This document shows positions 18,001 through 26,460 of a stretch of 64,000 nt of DNA, piece by piece (within the stretch, counting starts at the first letter, position 1; every line of letters begins with the position of its first letter). The position numbers were made by a program, and so were the translations under genes. Location of the stretch: assembly GCF_028767185.1 (NCBI RefSeq), contig NZ_JARACK010000001.1, forward strand, positions 434,001 through 498,000, written 5' to 3'. Source of the DNA: Mangrovimonas aestuarii. GTDB taxonomy: Bacteria > Bacteroidota > Bacteroidia > Flavobacteriales > Flavobacteriaceae. Below the pieces are notes generated by a model. That model was not told the DNA's origin, did no database searches, and was given only the letters and a program-made list of their open reading frames with translations.

Positions 18001-20552
18001 GGGAATGGTGTTTGCATTAGAGTTACATTGGTAACACCCTGCCCATCGTTACTTGTTGGTACAGATTCACAATATCCTGTATAAAACGGGAATGGTCCAA
18101 CCCAAGTACTCAAATCTCCAGAACCACAATCGGCTCTTACATAATATTCGTAAGCTGTATCAGAAGTTAAACCCGTAGCAGTATAAGGGTTAGTTACACC
18201 AGCTGCAGTAGGAGTACCTGTAGGAGTCGTCCCCGCAAGTACAACCTCAACATCCCATGATGTAGATGTACCATTTTCTGTCCAAGACAACTCAGTTGAA
18301 GTTAAACTCAAGCTTGTTGCAGTTAAAGCAGATGGTTCTGGACATGAAGGAATATCTCTGATCCAAAAATTATCGAAAGACACATCTATATCCTCAGGAT
18401 CGTTTACAGTCCCTTCAGAACCCCAGTAAGCAAAACTTACGGTCATTCCAGCATATGATGTTAAATCGTAAACATAATGTGTTCCTCCAGCAGGAACTAC
18501 AGAAGTATTATCCCAAGTATCTAGAGCAGTCCATGTAGTACCTGCATCGGTAGAAATCAAAAACTGAACTTCGTCGTCTGACCCTAAAGTTCCTGCCGTT
18601 GTAGATGAACCAAATTGCATTATAGCGAAATCGAACTCAACCTGATAAGGCCCACCTGTTGATAGGTCGAAGCTTGGAGACAATACCCAATCGCTCTTAC
18701 TAGCAAGATAAAGATTGATTTTATATGCTCCACTGAATCCGTTATTAGCAAAACCATCTGGTCCCCAAGACCCTGCACCTAAACCTGTAGGTCCAGTTGT
18801 TGGATCACCATTATCTGCCTCATCCCAACACTGCGGAATGATGGTTGCAAAGTCTTGTAAATATTCAGGAATATAAGCAGCACACTCTGTAGTAAAGGAT
18901 ATTGGCCCTACCCAAGCACTTGTATCACCGGCACCACAATCAGCCTGCACGTAAAATTCATAATCAGTTACAGCAGTCAGTCCGGTAACAGTATACGGAT
19001 TTGTAACTCCTGTATAAGTTGGTGTACCTGTAGGGGCAGTCCCCGCAGTTACTAATTCAATGTTCCATGAAGTTGCTGTTCCTGCTTCTGTCCAGCTTAA
19101 ATCTACTGTAGTATCAGTAACGGCACTTGCAATTAGGTTAAATGGCTGAGCACAGGTTGGCATTTCGTCAAAAGAGACGTCATCAAGTAAAACATCATTA
19201 TAGAACGTAGAACCTGTACCACCGGTAACTGTGAACCTAACTTGTACTGGTCCAGTGATTGTATAAGTAGAAAGATCGATAAAGTAATCTTGCCACTGAG
19301 CACCCAATAAATTAGTAATGTTCATTACAGTATTCCAAGCAGCACCATCATAAAGCTCAACATCAATCAAGTTGATTGTTGCATCATTTGTATTATTACT
19401 GAATAATGCAAATTGTAGAGAAGGACTAGTTAGTCCAGACACATCTACTAATGGAGAGGTTAAGGTACTGATTTCACCTGTACCGTTATCCGAACCATCC
19501 ATCCATGCATAATTAGTTCCACCACCAAAGGTGTGATCATCAACATCTATTGCAGCATAACCTGCATTTAAGTTATAATCCCAAGCAGTATCACCACCTT
19601 CGGTCCAACAGTTAGGAGTTGCACTCCCCGCAAATGGCTCTGTAAAAGGCGCTGTAAATATATCACACTCTGTAGTAAACATAAAAGGCCCTTGGTAAGA
19701 GCTCGTTTCAGTACCACAATCGGCTTGTACATAAAATTCATAATCTGTTGCAGCTGTCAAACCGGTCATACTAGCAGATGTTGCAGTCAACCCATTTTGC
19801 TGGGTTCCTGTTCCAAGAGCAAAACCAGCTGGACCATATTCAATATTCCAGGTAGTTTCTGCACCTCCTGCAGTCCAACTCGCATCAGCAGAATTTGGCA
19901 ATACATTAGAGAATGTAATATCTGTTGGGCCAGGGCAAACCTGGGTAATCCCGTCTAAAATAACATTAGGAATAAAAGCTACAGGAGACCCCCCGTTAGC
20001 AGTTGGCGGAGCAGCAGGATCTGGATTGGTTCCATCACTATAATATACAATAGACCTATTTGAAGAAACAGCTGAACAGTGAAAATCATCTGTTGAGCTA
20101 TCATACGCAGGCATATTTTCCTCAACTGCTATTATAAGGTTATCAGTCCCAGAATAGGCAAATGGAGTATCAAAAGTTAATGCTACCCAGCCAGGTGTTC
20201 CAGCAACAACTGTTATACCTCCAGAATACACCTCTGTAAACGACGTTATTGGCTCCCAATCTGTATTACTTGTAAATTCGGTTTTAGTAGACTCTGCCAT
20301 GTAAATAACCAACTGTTGATTATCTGCTAAGTCAGAAGTCCCACTATAATACCATTGTAAACCTGTTATGGTTCCAGAAGCATTAATCTCTCCAGTGGTA
20401 TAGATACTCTGGGAGTAAGTATATCCATACCAAGGTTCAATCGGTAAATGTTGTTGCTCATTTGTCCCTGTCCCAATGGTGACCTGCGCACTAAGCTGCC
20501 ACACCATGGATAGGAATGCTAAACAAAATAGAAAAGTAATTTTTCTCATCAT
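15063..20552 (-). CDS. Giant secreted adhesin-like protein, T9SS type B sorting domain
   Basis: An 1829-residue surface protein. After a signal peptide (about 1-22) comes an N-terminal domain (to about 205), then three fibronectin type III repeats with near-identical endings such as TDYEFYVQADCG (first about 206-293), separated by two MAM/jelly-roll-like segments. Next is a GEVED-type domain (VWIDFNDDLVFDSATELVY), then a Cys-rich portion and two similar repeats (DFDLTSIEAQML and SFDLTSNEADIL, each with ETIYVRVED). The last about 90 residues form the CHU_C gliding-motility-associated C-terminal domain (VITPNGDAYNERFDLRGF, LKIYNRNGTLVYSKEGGY, LPVGTYFYVM), the type B sorting signal. It is first in the operon with PorP/SprF and PorE-like genes. 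Probable role: adhesion or gliding-related surface protein; the ligand is unknown. Confidence 0.92.
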   Translation of the reverse strand: MMRKITFLFCLAFLSMVWQLSAQVTIGTGTNEQQHLPIEPWYGYTYSQSIYTTGEINASGTITGLQWYYSGTSDLADNQQLVIYMAESTKTEFTSNTDWEPITSFTEVYSGGITVVAGTPGWVALTFDTPFAYSGTDNLIIAVEENMPAYDSSTDDFHCSAVSSNRSIVYYSDGTNPDPAAPPTANGGSPVAFIPNVILDGITQVCPGPTDITFSNVLPNSADASWTAGGAETTWNIEYGPAGFALGTGTQQNGLTATSASMTGLTAATDYEFYVQADCGTETSSYQGPFMFTTECDIFTAPFTEPFAGSATPNCWTEGGDTAWDYNLNAGYAAIDVDDHTFGGGTNYAWMDGSDNGTGEISTLTSPLVDVSGLTSPSLQFALFSNNTNDATINLIDVELYDGAAWNTVMNITNLLGAQWQDYFIDLSTYTITGPVQVRFTVTGGTGSTFYNDVLLDDVSFDEMPTCAQPFNLIASAVTDTTVDLSWTEAGTATSWNIELVTAGTAPTGTPTYTGVTNPYTVTGLTAVTDYEFYVQADCGAGDTSAWVGPISFTTECAAYIPEYLQDFATIIPQCWDEADNGDPTTGPTGLGAGSWGPDGFANNGFSGAYKINLYLASKSDWVLSPSFDLSTGGPYQVEFDFAIMQFGSSTTAGTLGSDDEVQFLISTDAGTTWTALDTWDNTSVVPAGGTHYVYDLTSYAGMTVSFAYWGSEGTVNDPEDIDVSFDNFWIRDIPSCPEPSALTATSLSLTSTELSWTENGTSTSWDVEVVLAGTTPTGTPTAAGVTNPYTATGLTSDTAYEYYVRADCGSGDLSTWVGPFPFYTGYCESVPTSNDGQGVTNVTLMQTPFPSFGDVTYENHTDTSVLVFQGLDTNLQISFATGYTYGTNVWIDFNDDLVFDSATELVYSGTSTNQNPTTLDATFLMPATAAVGEHRMRIGTADSGQATPNPCYNGSWGVTLDFTVNIQVLNCVLPEATYTVVDDCDNGDQFLIDVDITSLGDATSLTVSDNQASTPIVVSATGVVQMGPYPFLTEIQVSVSNEAEDYCTIYSPNFELLACPPANDGCDGAIVVDVNTSPTCDLITSATMVAATPSPVMPSCGPAGSADVWFEFVALSESETITLMNMQGGTFNLDHAVYSGACGNLTELYCSDDDFSYTPLLTVGETYYLQVFTPGVSDETTTFDVCIKPAPDNITCETAGYFCNGEGGLISANITGLPDSTDVACLGSIPNPSYNILDIAESGTIEIQITQNTEFDENGDPVGNGLDVDFVLWGPFTPDEDYCDYDLFVDCPTCPNNTFNPGFYPFGNIVDCSYSAAPVENLTIPNAQEGEIYLLLVTNFNGGNGFIQIEQTNAPDADSGTLTADMNASFENVAVDPVTEEPLPLDLCGYTEYTLTVDTNGRGDYFDWYPGGFIDESNTTDTYIATESGLYTVIAYDEDCAVEATLSVQVNFYQQANPVQPDPLTACDNDGDGIVDFDLTSIEAQMLANEADPTIYAVTYHLVLAEAQQGINAIADPTAYASAGETIYVRVEDINAVGSNSGCFSTTSLELIVNTAVVLGTPSDLENCSDSSGTTSFDLTSNEADILNGQTGLTVGYYTSQTDADNGTNPIADPTDYDSSNGSETIYVRVEDTVTGCYAITSFNVTAGVQPEMTFDPDGDYELCAGGSDSTDLVIIPVNFTEADVTSGAVNIDWYFEGVAIPNENSLSLSVSETGDYEVVATFTNTGCTGQVGPQEVVEITNCVIPQVITPNGDAYNERFDLRGFNVQSLKIYNRNGTLVYSKEGGYTDEWYGQSDGGDELPVGTYFYVMVDQDNETTTAWVYIEREN

Positions 20553-21019
20553 AATATTAAAGTAAGGTTAGTTATAAATATTAATTTAATTAGTGCTCTT
20601 TCATAGCTTTAATTATTGTTAACTGATTTTCAAAGCCTTCCTTTAACAGTGTCTTACCTGCATCAAGAAAAGACTCTTTTTTTCTGAATTCCTAAAAATA
20701 TAAAAAAACTGCATTGTACTTAGATTAACATAACGTTAATAGACAAAAAACAATTTTAATCGCCAAAACGCAATAATACTATTTTTTTAATAAGTTTTTA
20801 ACCACAATGTTACGATTTTTTATACCATTCTAAACAAATTAATAACACATCGATAACATACCATTAAATACCATATTGAATATCAAAAAGATAACCTAAA
20901 TCACCAAAAAACTATAAGCTATCTGTTTGGCATATAATGATATTCTCTTTTATTAGAAAAAGAATTTAAGCACAAAAAACACAGTTTTAACCCACATAAA
21001 ATAAGATGTTTTTACCTAC
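20553..21019. other. AT-rich upstream region of the T9SS cassette
   Basis: About 470 bases with no coding-like frame. It is very AT-rich with many A/T runs and a short self-complementary stretch near 20668-20688. It should contain the promoter of the cassette, but no clean TTTG/TAnnTTTG pair was found; AT-rich upstream DNA is common before large surface genes. Confidence 0.4.
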
Positions 21020-21053
21020 AAAAAAGCCACTTGTTTCATCAAAGTGGCTTTTT
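21020..21053 (-). terminator. Terminator of xthA-OmpA lipoprotein unit
   Basis: A 12-bp perfect stem, AAAAAGCCACTT (21021-21032) with 21042-21053, nine-base loop, with a T-run on the minus strand, 25 bases after the stop of the OmpA lipoprotein gene. Confidence 0.85.
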
Positions 21054-21077
21054 ATAAATTTTATGTGCAATTCTTAA

Positions 21078-22037
21078 TTAAATGTCATTTAGAATTTTTG
21101 ATAACTCGTCAAGTTTTGGAGTAAGGATTACTTCTATTCTACGGTTTTTGGCACGACCTTCGGGAGTGTCGTTTGATGCCATTGGAGCAAATTCACCACG
21201 ACCTGCAGCTGTTAAGTTCTCAGGAATAATATTAGAGTTCTCTCGAAGTATCTCTACAATGGCTGTCGCACGTTTGGCAGATAAATCCCAATTACCCTTT
21301 AACTGACCTGCACCATTATAAGGCACATTATCTGTATGTCCTTCTATCAGAACATTAATATCTGGATTAACAGCTAAAACACTTGCTAATTGACTTACTG
21401 CTTTTTTCCCTTCGCTCCCAACAGCCCAACTTCCTGAACTGAATAGTAATTTGTTCTCCATAGATACATATACCTTTCCGTCACGTTGCTCTACCGTTAA
21501 CCCTTTTCCTTCAAAATCGGTTAGCGCATTAGATATAGCGTTTTTCAGTTCAGTCATTGCAGCATCTTTCGATGCTATTATAGTTTCCAATTCTTGCACA
21601 CGGTTAGAACGCTCCTCTAACTCTGACCTCAACTTATCCAAACGTGTTTGTTCGGCAGCAAGTGCTTGTTCTTTAGCTTCCAATTGAGCCAAAAGCTCCC
21701 TGTTTCGTTGTGAGTTTTTAGCAATCGCAGCAGAACTGTTTTTCTCTAAGGCATCATAAGATGCTTTTAGGTTGTCGTAATTATTCTTTGTAGCATTATA
21801 ATCAGCTTGGAGCCTATCTCTGTCTTCAGTGGCTTTATTGTACTTGTTTTGCAATTCCGCTAAAGCATCTTCATTCTGCTTGATAGTATGTTGCATTTCT
21901 TCCCTTTCAACAGCAAGTGTTCTATTTTCTTCTTTTAAATCGTTATAGCGTCCTTCAAGGTCTTTGTAGACTTTAGGAGAAACACAAGAACTTGTAGCAG
22001 CAAGCATAAGCGTTATAATAGAAATCTTTTTAATCAT
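21078..22037 (-). CDS. OmpA-family lipoprotein with long coiled coil
   Basis: A 319-residue cell-envelope lipoprotein. The start at 22037 (MIKKISIITLMLAATSSCVS) was chosen because it gives a clean lipobox with Cys at 17; a longer frame reaching 22100 would overlap xthA. Residues about 20-160 are a heptad-like coiled coil (repeats of LKEENRTLAVEREEMQ type). The C-terminal about 130 residues form an OmpA/MotB peptidoglycan-binding domain (LLFSSGSWAVGSEGKKAV, INVLIEGHTDNVPYNG, LSAKRATAIVEIL, AAGRGEFAPMASNDT, RAKNRRIEVIL). It likely tethers the outer membrane to peptidoglycan. It lies 32 bases after xthA. Confidence 0.9.
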   Translation of the reverse strand: MIKKISIITLMLAATSSCVSPKVYKDLEGRYNDLKEENRTLAVEREEMQHTIKQNEDALAELQNKYNKATEDRDRLQADYNATKNNYDNLKASYDALEKNSSAAIAKNSQRNRELLAQLEAKEQALAAEQTRLDKLRSELEERSNRVQELETIIASKDAAMTELKNAISNALTDFEGKGLTVEQRDGKVYVSMENKLLFSSGSWAVGSEGKKAVSQLASVLAVNPDINVLIEGHTDNVPYNGAGQLKGNWDLSAKRATAIVEILRENSNIIPENLTAAGRGEFAPMASNDTPEGRAKNRRIEVILTPKLDELSKILNDI

Positions 22038-22069
22038 AAGTTTATAGTTTATATTTAGACTTGAGTTTG

Positions 22070-22834
22070 TTAATGTTCTAATTCCACCAAAATTGGACAA
22101 TGGTCACTATGATAAGCTTCCTGTAAAATTACCGCCCTTTTTAATTTATCTTCTAACGGTTTTGAAACCATAGCATAATCTAATCGCCAACCCTTATTGT
22201 TTGCTCTTGAATTGGCCCGATAGCTCCACCAACTATATTGATGTGGTTGATTATTGAAATAACGGAAGGAATCTATAAATCCGCTTTCAATAAATCCACC
22301 TATCCATTCCCGCTCTACTGGTAAAAACCCAGATACGTTTTTATTTCTTACAGGATCATGAATATCTATTGCTTGATGACAAATGTTATAATCGCCACAT
22401 ATAACCAAATTAGGTCGATGTTTTTTTAAATCATTTACATAGTCCTGAAACATATCCATGTACTCCAATTTATGTTCCAACCTATTAATATTGGTACCAG
22501 AAGGCAAATATAAGCTCATAACTGACACACCATTGAAGTCAGCTCTAAGATTTCTCCCCTCGAAATCCATCGATCCAATTCCTGTTCCATATTCTACATG
22601 GTCAGGTTCTGTCTTGCTTAAAATAGCAACACCACTATAGCCTTTTTTCTGGGCACTAAACCAATAATGATACTTATAGCCCGCCTGTTCAAAAAGCTTC
22701 AAGTCCAACTGCTCTTTCATGGCCTTGATTTCTTGAAGACAAATTACATCCGGGTTGGCACTTTTTAACCAATCTATAAATCCCTTGTTAATTGCTGCTC
22801 GTATTCCGTTTACATTATAGGATATTATTTTCAT
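22070..22834 (-). CDS. xthA: Exodeoxyribonuclease III
   Basis: A 254-residue AP endonuclease/3'-5' exonuclease for base-excision repair. Family residues are visible in order: ISYNVNGIRAAINKG (Asn), VICLQEIKA (metal-binding Glu), LYLPSGTN, VICGDYNICH (Asp and Asn), DYAMVSK and the final SDHCPILVE (catalytic Asp-His). Full length for the family. First gene of a unit with the OmpA lipoprotein, divergent from the large outer-membrane protein gene. Confidence 0.94.
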   Translation of the reverse strand: MKIISYNVNGIRAAINKGFIDWLKSANPDVICLQEIKAMKEQLDLKLFEQAGYKYHYWFSAQKKGYSGVAILSKTEPDHVEYGTGIGSMDFEGRNLRADFNGVSVMSLYLPSGTNINRLEHKLEYMDMFQDYVNDLKKHRPNLVICGDYNICHQAIDIHDPVRNKNVSGFLPVEREWIGGFIESGFIDSFRYFNNQPHQYSWWSYRANSRANNKGWRLDYAMVSKPLEDKLKRAVILQEAYHSDHCPILVELEH

Positions 22835-22863
22835 AAAATGTACTCTTGTGTCCTTTACAATTC

Positions 22864-22887
22864 AAGATCCTAAGATTTAAGGATCTT
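22864..22887. promoter_or_regulatory. Eight-bp inverted repeat in the xthA upstream region
   Basis: AAGATCCT (22864-22871) and AGGATCTT (22880-22887) separated by eight bases, 30 bases upstream of the xthA start and 115 before the divergent gene. There is no T-run on either side, so an operator or 5' leader hairpin is more likely than a terminator. No known site was recognised. Confidence 0.3.
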
Positions 22888-23001
22888 AACAAAATTTCAG
22901 CTAAAATAAATATTACGTTACTTTTACACCATATATATTGTGGGGCTTTTTAATAATCAGTCAACAAAATAAAAACAATGGCCATACAGTTTTAATACAA
23001 A

Positions 23002-26000
23002 ATGAAACAAACGGTAACATTTATATTATTGCTGTTTGCCTGTTTTACACAGGCGCAGGTTTCCAATTACAGAACAAAGACTGTTGCCGTAAGAGACTCC
23101 ATTGCTGTAGATACAGTAAGTATAAACCCTGGATTCTTTTTCCTTAAAACCAAAGACCTTTCCATAATTGACTCAACCTACTATCGTGTAGATTATACAA
23201 AAGGAATTGTTTCCTTAAAAAAACCTCTGGATACAGATTCAGTTGTTGTTAGCTATCTTAGGTATCCAGATTTTCTAACCAAAACCTACAAACTATTGGA
23301 TGAGGATATTATTTTGGACAATTCTGCAAACCAACAAAAACTATACAGTTTTGAACAAGCTGGGAAACGAAAAGGCTTTACACCATTTGAAGGCTTGGCC
23401 ACTTCAGGAAGCATTTCCAGAGGTGTTACTATAGGAAACAACCAAAACTCGGTACTTAACAGCGCCTTAGATCTTCAGATAACAGGAAAACTTAGTGAAA
23501 AGGTATCTTTAAGAGCATCAATCCAAGATGCAAACATACCACTTCAACAAAGTGGTTATTCACAACGCTTAGACGAATTCGATCAAGTTTTTATTGAGCT
23601 TTTTAGTGACCGGTGGAAAATTCGGGCGGGGGATATCGACCTCCAAAACACAACATCGTATTTTGCACGATTTTCAAAACGCGTACAAGGGCTTTCTGTC
23701 GGAGCAAAACTAGGCTCAACCGAACACTCTACCAATTTATTTCTTTCCGGTGCTTTAGTCAGAGGGCAATTTACCCGTAGCCAATTTACTGCCCAAGAAG
23801 GAAACCAAGGCCCCTACAAACTACAAGGCCCCAACGGCGAACTTTATGTACTAATTGTTTCCGGAAGTGAAACCGTATACGTAAACGGAATACCTTTAGA
23901 GCGTGGTGAGAACAAGGATTATATTATTGATTACAATGCCGGCGAAATAATCTTCAATCCGACTTTCCCCATAACTTCAGAAATGCGTATTACTGTAGAT
24001 TACCAATACAGCGAACGCAATTATTCCCGATTTGTGGTTTACGGTGGTGGTGATTACAATTCTAACAAATTAAGAATAAATGCTTCAGTATACAGTGAGA
24101 CCGATTCCAAGAATCAGCCACTTCAACAAAATTTGTCTTCCGAACAGGTAGAAATTCTATCGGAAGCAGGTGATGATCGTAGTTTAATGATTGCCCCTTC
24201 AGCTGTATCGGAAAGTTATAGTGAAAATAAAATCCTTTACAAAAAGGAAATTATTGATGGTGCAGAAGTATTTGTTTTCTCAAACAACCCAGAAGACGAA
24301 CTATTTAGCGTTAAATTCACTCTCGTAGGCAACAACCAAGGAAACTACATTATAAGTAATACAAGTGCTATTTCCAATATATATGAATATGTAGCTCCTG
24401 TAAACGGCATTCCTCAAGGAAACTACGAACCAATCATACAGCTAATTGCACCCTCCAAATTACAAATGGCGGTAATAAACGGAACCTATAGACCTAGTTC
24501 CTCTACCGATATTATTTTTGAACTTACAGGAAGTAAAAACGACCTCAACCTTTTTTCTAGTTTAGATGATAATGATAATAACGGTTTTGCTGGCAAACTC
24601 AATCTAAAACAATATCTCATAAGGAATGACAGTTTATGGAATTTAAGAGGTTTTTTCAATATTGATTACATTAACCAAGACTTTAAAACTATTGAACAAC
24701 TTTACAATGTTGAATTTGGTCGTGATTGGAGCCTAGAGACCCCTATGGGCGACCAGCGTTACGTAATCACTGGAGTTAATTTGTTCCACAACAAAAAAGG
24801 AGCAGCAACCTACCAATTAGAACACCTCAACTACTCTGAGAACTACAACGGTAACCGACATGTTATCACTGCTAACCTTAAACTTGACAACTACAGTATT
24901 AGGTCCAATTCCAGTATTATGAATTCCAAGTCAGATATTTCGAATTCTAAATTTATAAGAACCTACAACGAAGTAACCAGACGATTCAACAAAGCATGGG
25001 CCGGCATAAGATTTGATTCGGAAAAAAACGAACAAAAAACCATAGAAACCGACAGCCTTACTCCTATTAGCCAAAAATTCTCTGCCTACGAATTGTTTAC
25101 AGGAATTGGGGACAGCACAGATGTTTTTGCCGAAGTTGGCTATAAATACCGCGTTAACGACAGTTTACGAAACAATAGTGTTGAGCGTGTAAACACATCT
25201 AACACCTACTACATAAACTCCCGTTTGATAAAAAGCCAAAACACAGATTTGAGTTTATATGCCAATTACAGAACACTAAAAAGTAAAACAGATTCTATTG
25301 CCAACGAGAACTCGCTCAACACACGTCTGCAATACAGTCAGCGCTTGTTTAAGCAGCTAGTACTATTGAACGCGGCTTACGAAACCAACTCTGGAACACT
25401 TCCCCAACAGGATTTCACTTATGTAGAGGTAGAACCCGGACAGGGGGCTTATACTTGGATAGATTATAATGAGAATGGTATTCAGGAACTGGAGGAGTTT
25501 GAAACAGCTCAGTTTCAAGATCAGGGAAACTATATTAGAGTACTACTGCCCAACCAAGTATTTATCAGAACTAACCAAAACCGTTTTAGCACCTCGTTTA
25601 CATTAAACCCTATTCAATGGGCTACTTTAGACAAAGGATTTAAAAAAACCGTATCACACTTTTACTATCAGGCCTCTTTTTTAATAGACAACAAAGTAAG
25701 ACGACAAGGCAATGAGTTTAACATTAACCCTTTTGAGGCCTCTGGAGAAAACAATTTAGGGATTCAACAGAATTTTAGGAACACTATTTTCTTTAACAGA
25801 GGAAAGCAACACTACACCAGTTCGTATACCTACCTATCCAATCTCAACAAGAATCTTTTATCTGTTGGATTACTGGAAAGCAAACTAAAAACTCATCAAG
25901 TACAGTTCACCCATAAATTTGCAACAAGCTGGCTTATCGATTTACAGTCAAGCATCAGTACTAACGAAAACACAAGTGAGAATTTTAGCAGTAAAAATTA

Positions 26001-26406
26001 CAACATTGAGGAAAACCGTTTCAATCCCAAACTCTCCTATATCTTGAACGACAACGCCCAATTCAACATATACTATCAACTCACCAATAAAGACAATACC
26101 ATAGGTAATGGTGAAACACTCAACCAGAAGCAATACGGTGCCTCATTTACCTATAATAAACTTGAAAAAGCATCGATTAACGGTGCCTTCAATTTCTTTA
26201 CAAATGATTTTGAAGGTAATGCTAATAGTCCTGTGGCCTACCAGATGCTTGAAGGGCTACAACCTGGAAAAAACTATACTTGGAACATTTTGGTACAGAA
26301 AAAAATCACAACATTTTTAGACCTCAACCTTAACTACAATGGCCGTAAAACAGAAACCAGTAAAACTATACATACTGGCACGATACAATTGAAGGCATAT
26401 TTTTAA
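23002..26406 (+). CDS. Large outer-membrane beta-barrel protein of unknown function
   Basis: A 1134-residue protein with a type I signal peptide (MKQTVTFILLLFACFTQAQ). The N-terminal third holds short beta domains (VDYTKGIVSLKKPLDTDSVVVSYLRYP) and a region GSISRGVTIGNNQNSVLNSA, LDLQITGKLSEKVSLRASIQ, FDQVFIELFSDRWKIRAGDI; the rest is a long series of alternating strands rich in Asn, Tyr, Ser and Thr, as in large barrels, ending in strand IQLKAYF with a terminal Phe. There is no TonB plug domain and no T9SS tail. I recall similar large uncharacterised proteins across Bacteroidota, with a distant resemblance in style to SprA-like barrels. The function is not known. Confidence 0.75.
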   Translation: MKQTVTFILLLFACFTQAQVSNYRTKTVAVRDSIAVDTVSINPGFFFLKTKDLSIIDSTYYRVDYTKGIVSLKKPLDTDSVVVSYLRYPDFLTKTYKLLDEDIILDNSANQQKLYSFEQAGKRKGFTPFEGLATSGSISRGVTIGNNQNSVLNSALDLQITGKLSEKVSLRASIQDANIPLQQSGYSQRLDEFDQVFIELFSDRWKIRAGDIDLQNTTSYFARFSKRVQGLSVGAKLGSTEHSTNLFLSGALVRGQFTRSQFTAQEGNQGPYKLQGPNGELYVLIVSGSETVYVNGIPLERGENKDYIIDYNAGEIIFNPTFPITSEMRITVDYQYSERNYSRFVVYGGGDYNSNKLRINASVYSETDSKNQPLQQNLSSEQVEILSEAGDDRSLMIAPSAVSESYSENKILYKKEIIDGAEVFVFSNNPEDELFSVKFTLVGNNQGNYIISNTSAISNIYEYVAPVNGIPQGNYEPIIQLIAPSKLQMAVINGTYRPSSSTDIIFELTGSKNDLNLFSSLDDNDNNGFAGKLNLKQYLIRNDSLWNLRGFFNIDYINQDFKTIEQLYNVEFGRDWSLETPMGDQRYVITGVNLFHNKKGAATYQLEHLNYSENYNGNRHVITANLKLDNYSIRSNSSIMNSKSDISNSKFIRTYNEVTRRFNKAWAGIRFDSEKNEQKTIETDSLTPISQKFSAYELFTGIGDSTDVFAEVGYKYRVNDSLRNNSVERVNTSNTYYINSRLIKSQNTDLSLYANYRTLKSKTDSIANENSLNTRLQYSQRLFKQLVLLNAAYETNSGTLPQQDFTYVEVEPGQGAYTWIDYNENGIQELEEFETAQFQDQGNYIRVLLPNQVFIRTNQNRFSTSFTLNPIQWATLDKGFKKTVSHFYYQASFLIDNKVRRQGNEFNINPFEASGENNLGIQQNFRNTIFFNRGKQHYTSSYTYLSNLNKNLLSVGLLESKLKTHQVQFTHKFATSWLIDLQSSISTNENTSENFSSKNYNIEENRFNPKLSYILNDNAQFNIYYQLTNKDNTIGNGETLNQKQYGASFTYNKLEKASINGAFNFFTNDFEGNANSPVAYQMLEGLQPGKNYTWNILVQKKITTFLDLNLNYNGRKTETSKTIHTGTIQLKAYF

Positions 26407-26431
26407 GGTAAACCGCTATATGCCTACCAAT

Positions 26432-26455
26432 AAAAAAGGAGGCTATTAAGCCTCC
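26432..26455 (-). terminator. Terminator of hflX
   Basis: GGAGGCT (26438-26444) pairs with AGCCTCC (26449-26455) around a four-base loop; on the minus strand it runs into six T. It lies five bases beyond the hflX stop codon. Confidence 0.75.
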
Positions 26456-26460
26456 ATCCT

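Noticed and set aside
22038-22100. Longer N-terminus for the OmpA lipoprotein
   Set aside because: It overlaps the end of xthA and would bury the lipoprotein signal 21 residues inside the protein.
23002-26406. Identification of the 1134-residue barrel as SprA or its plug partner
   Set aside because: The length and motifs do not match SprA, and I cannot verify a plug identity without a search.
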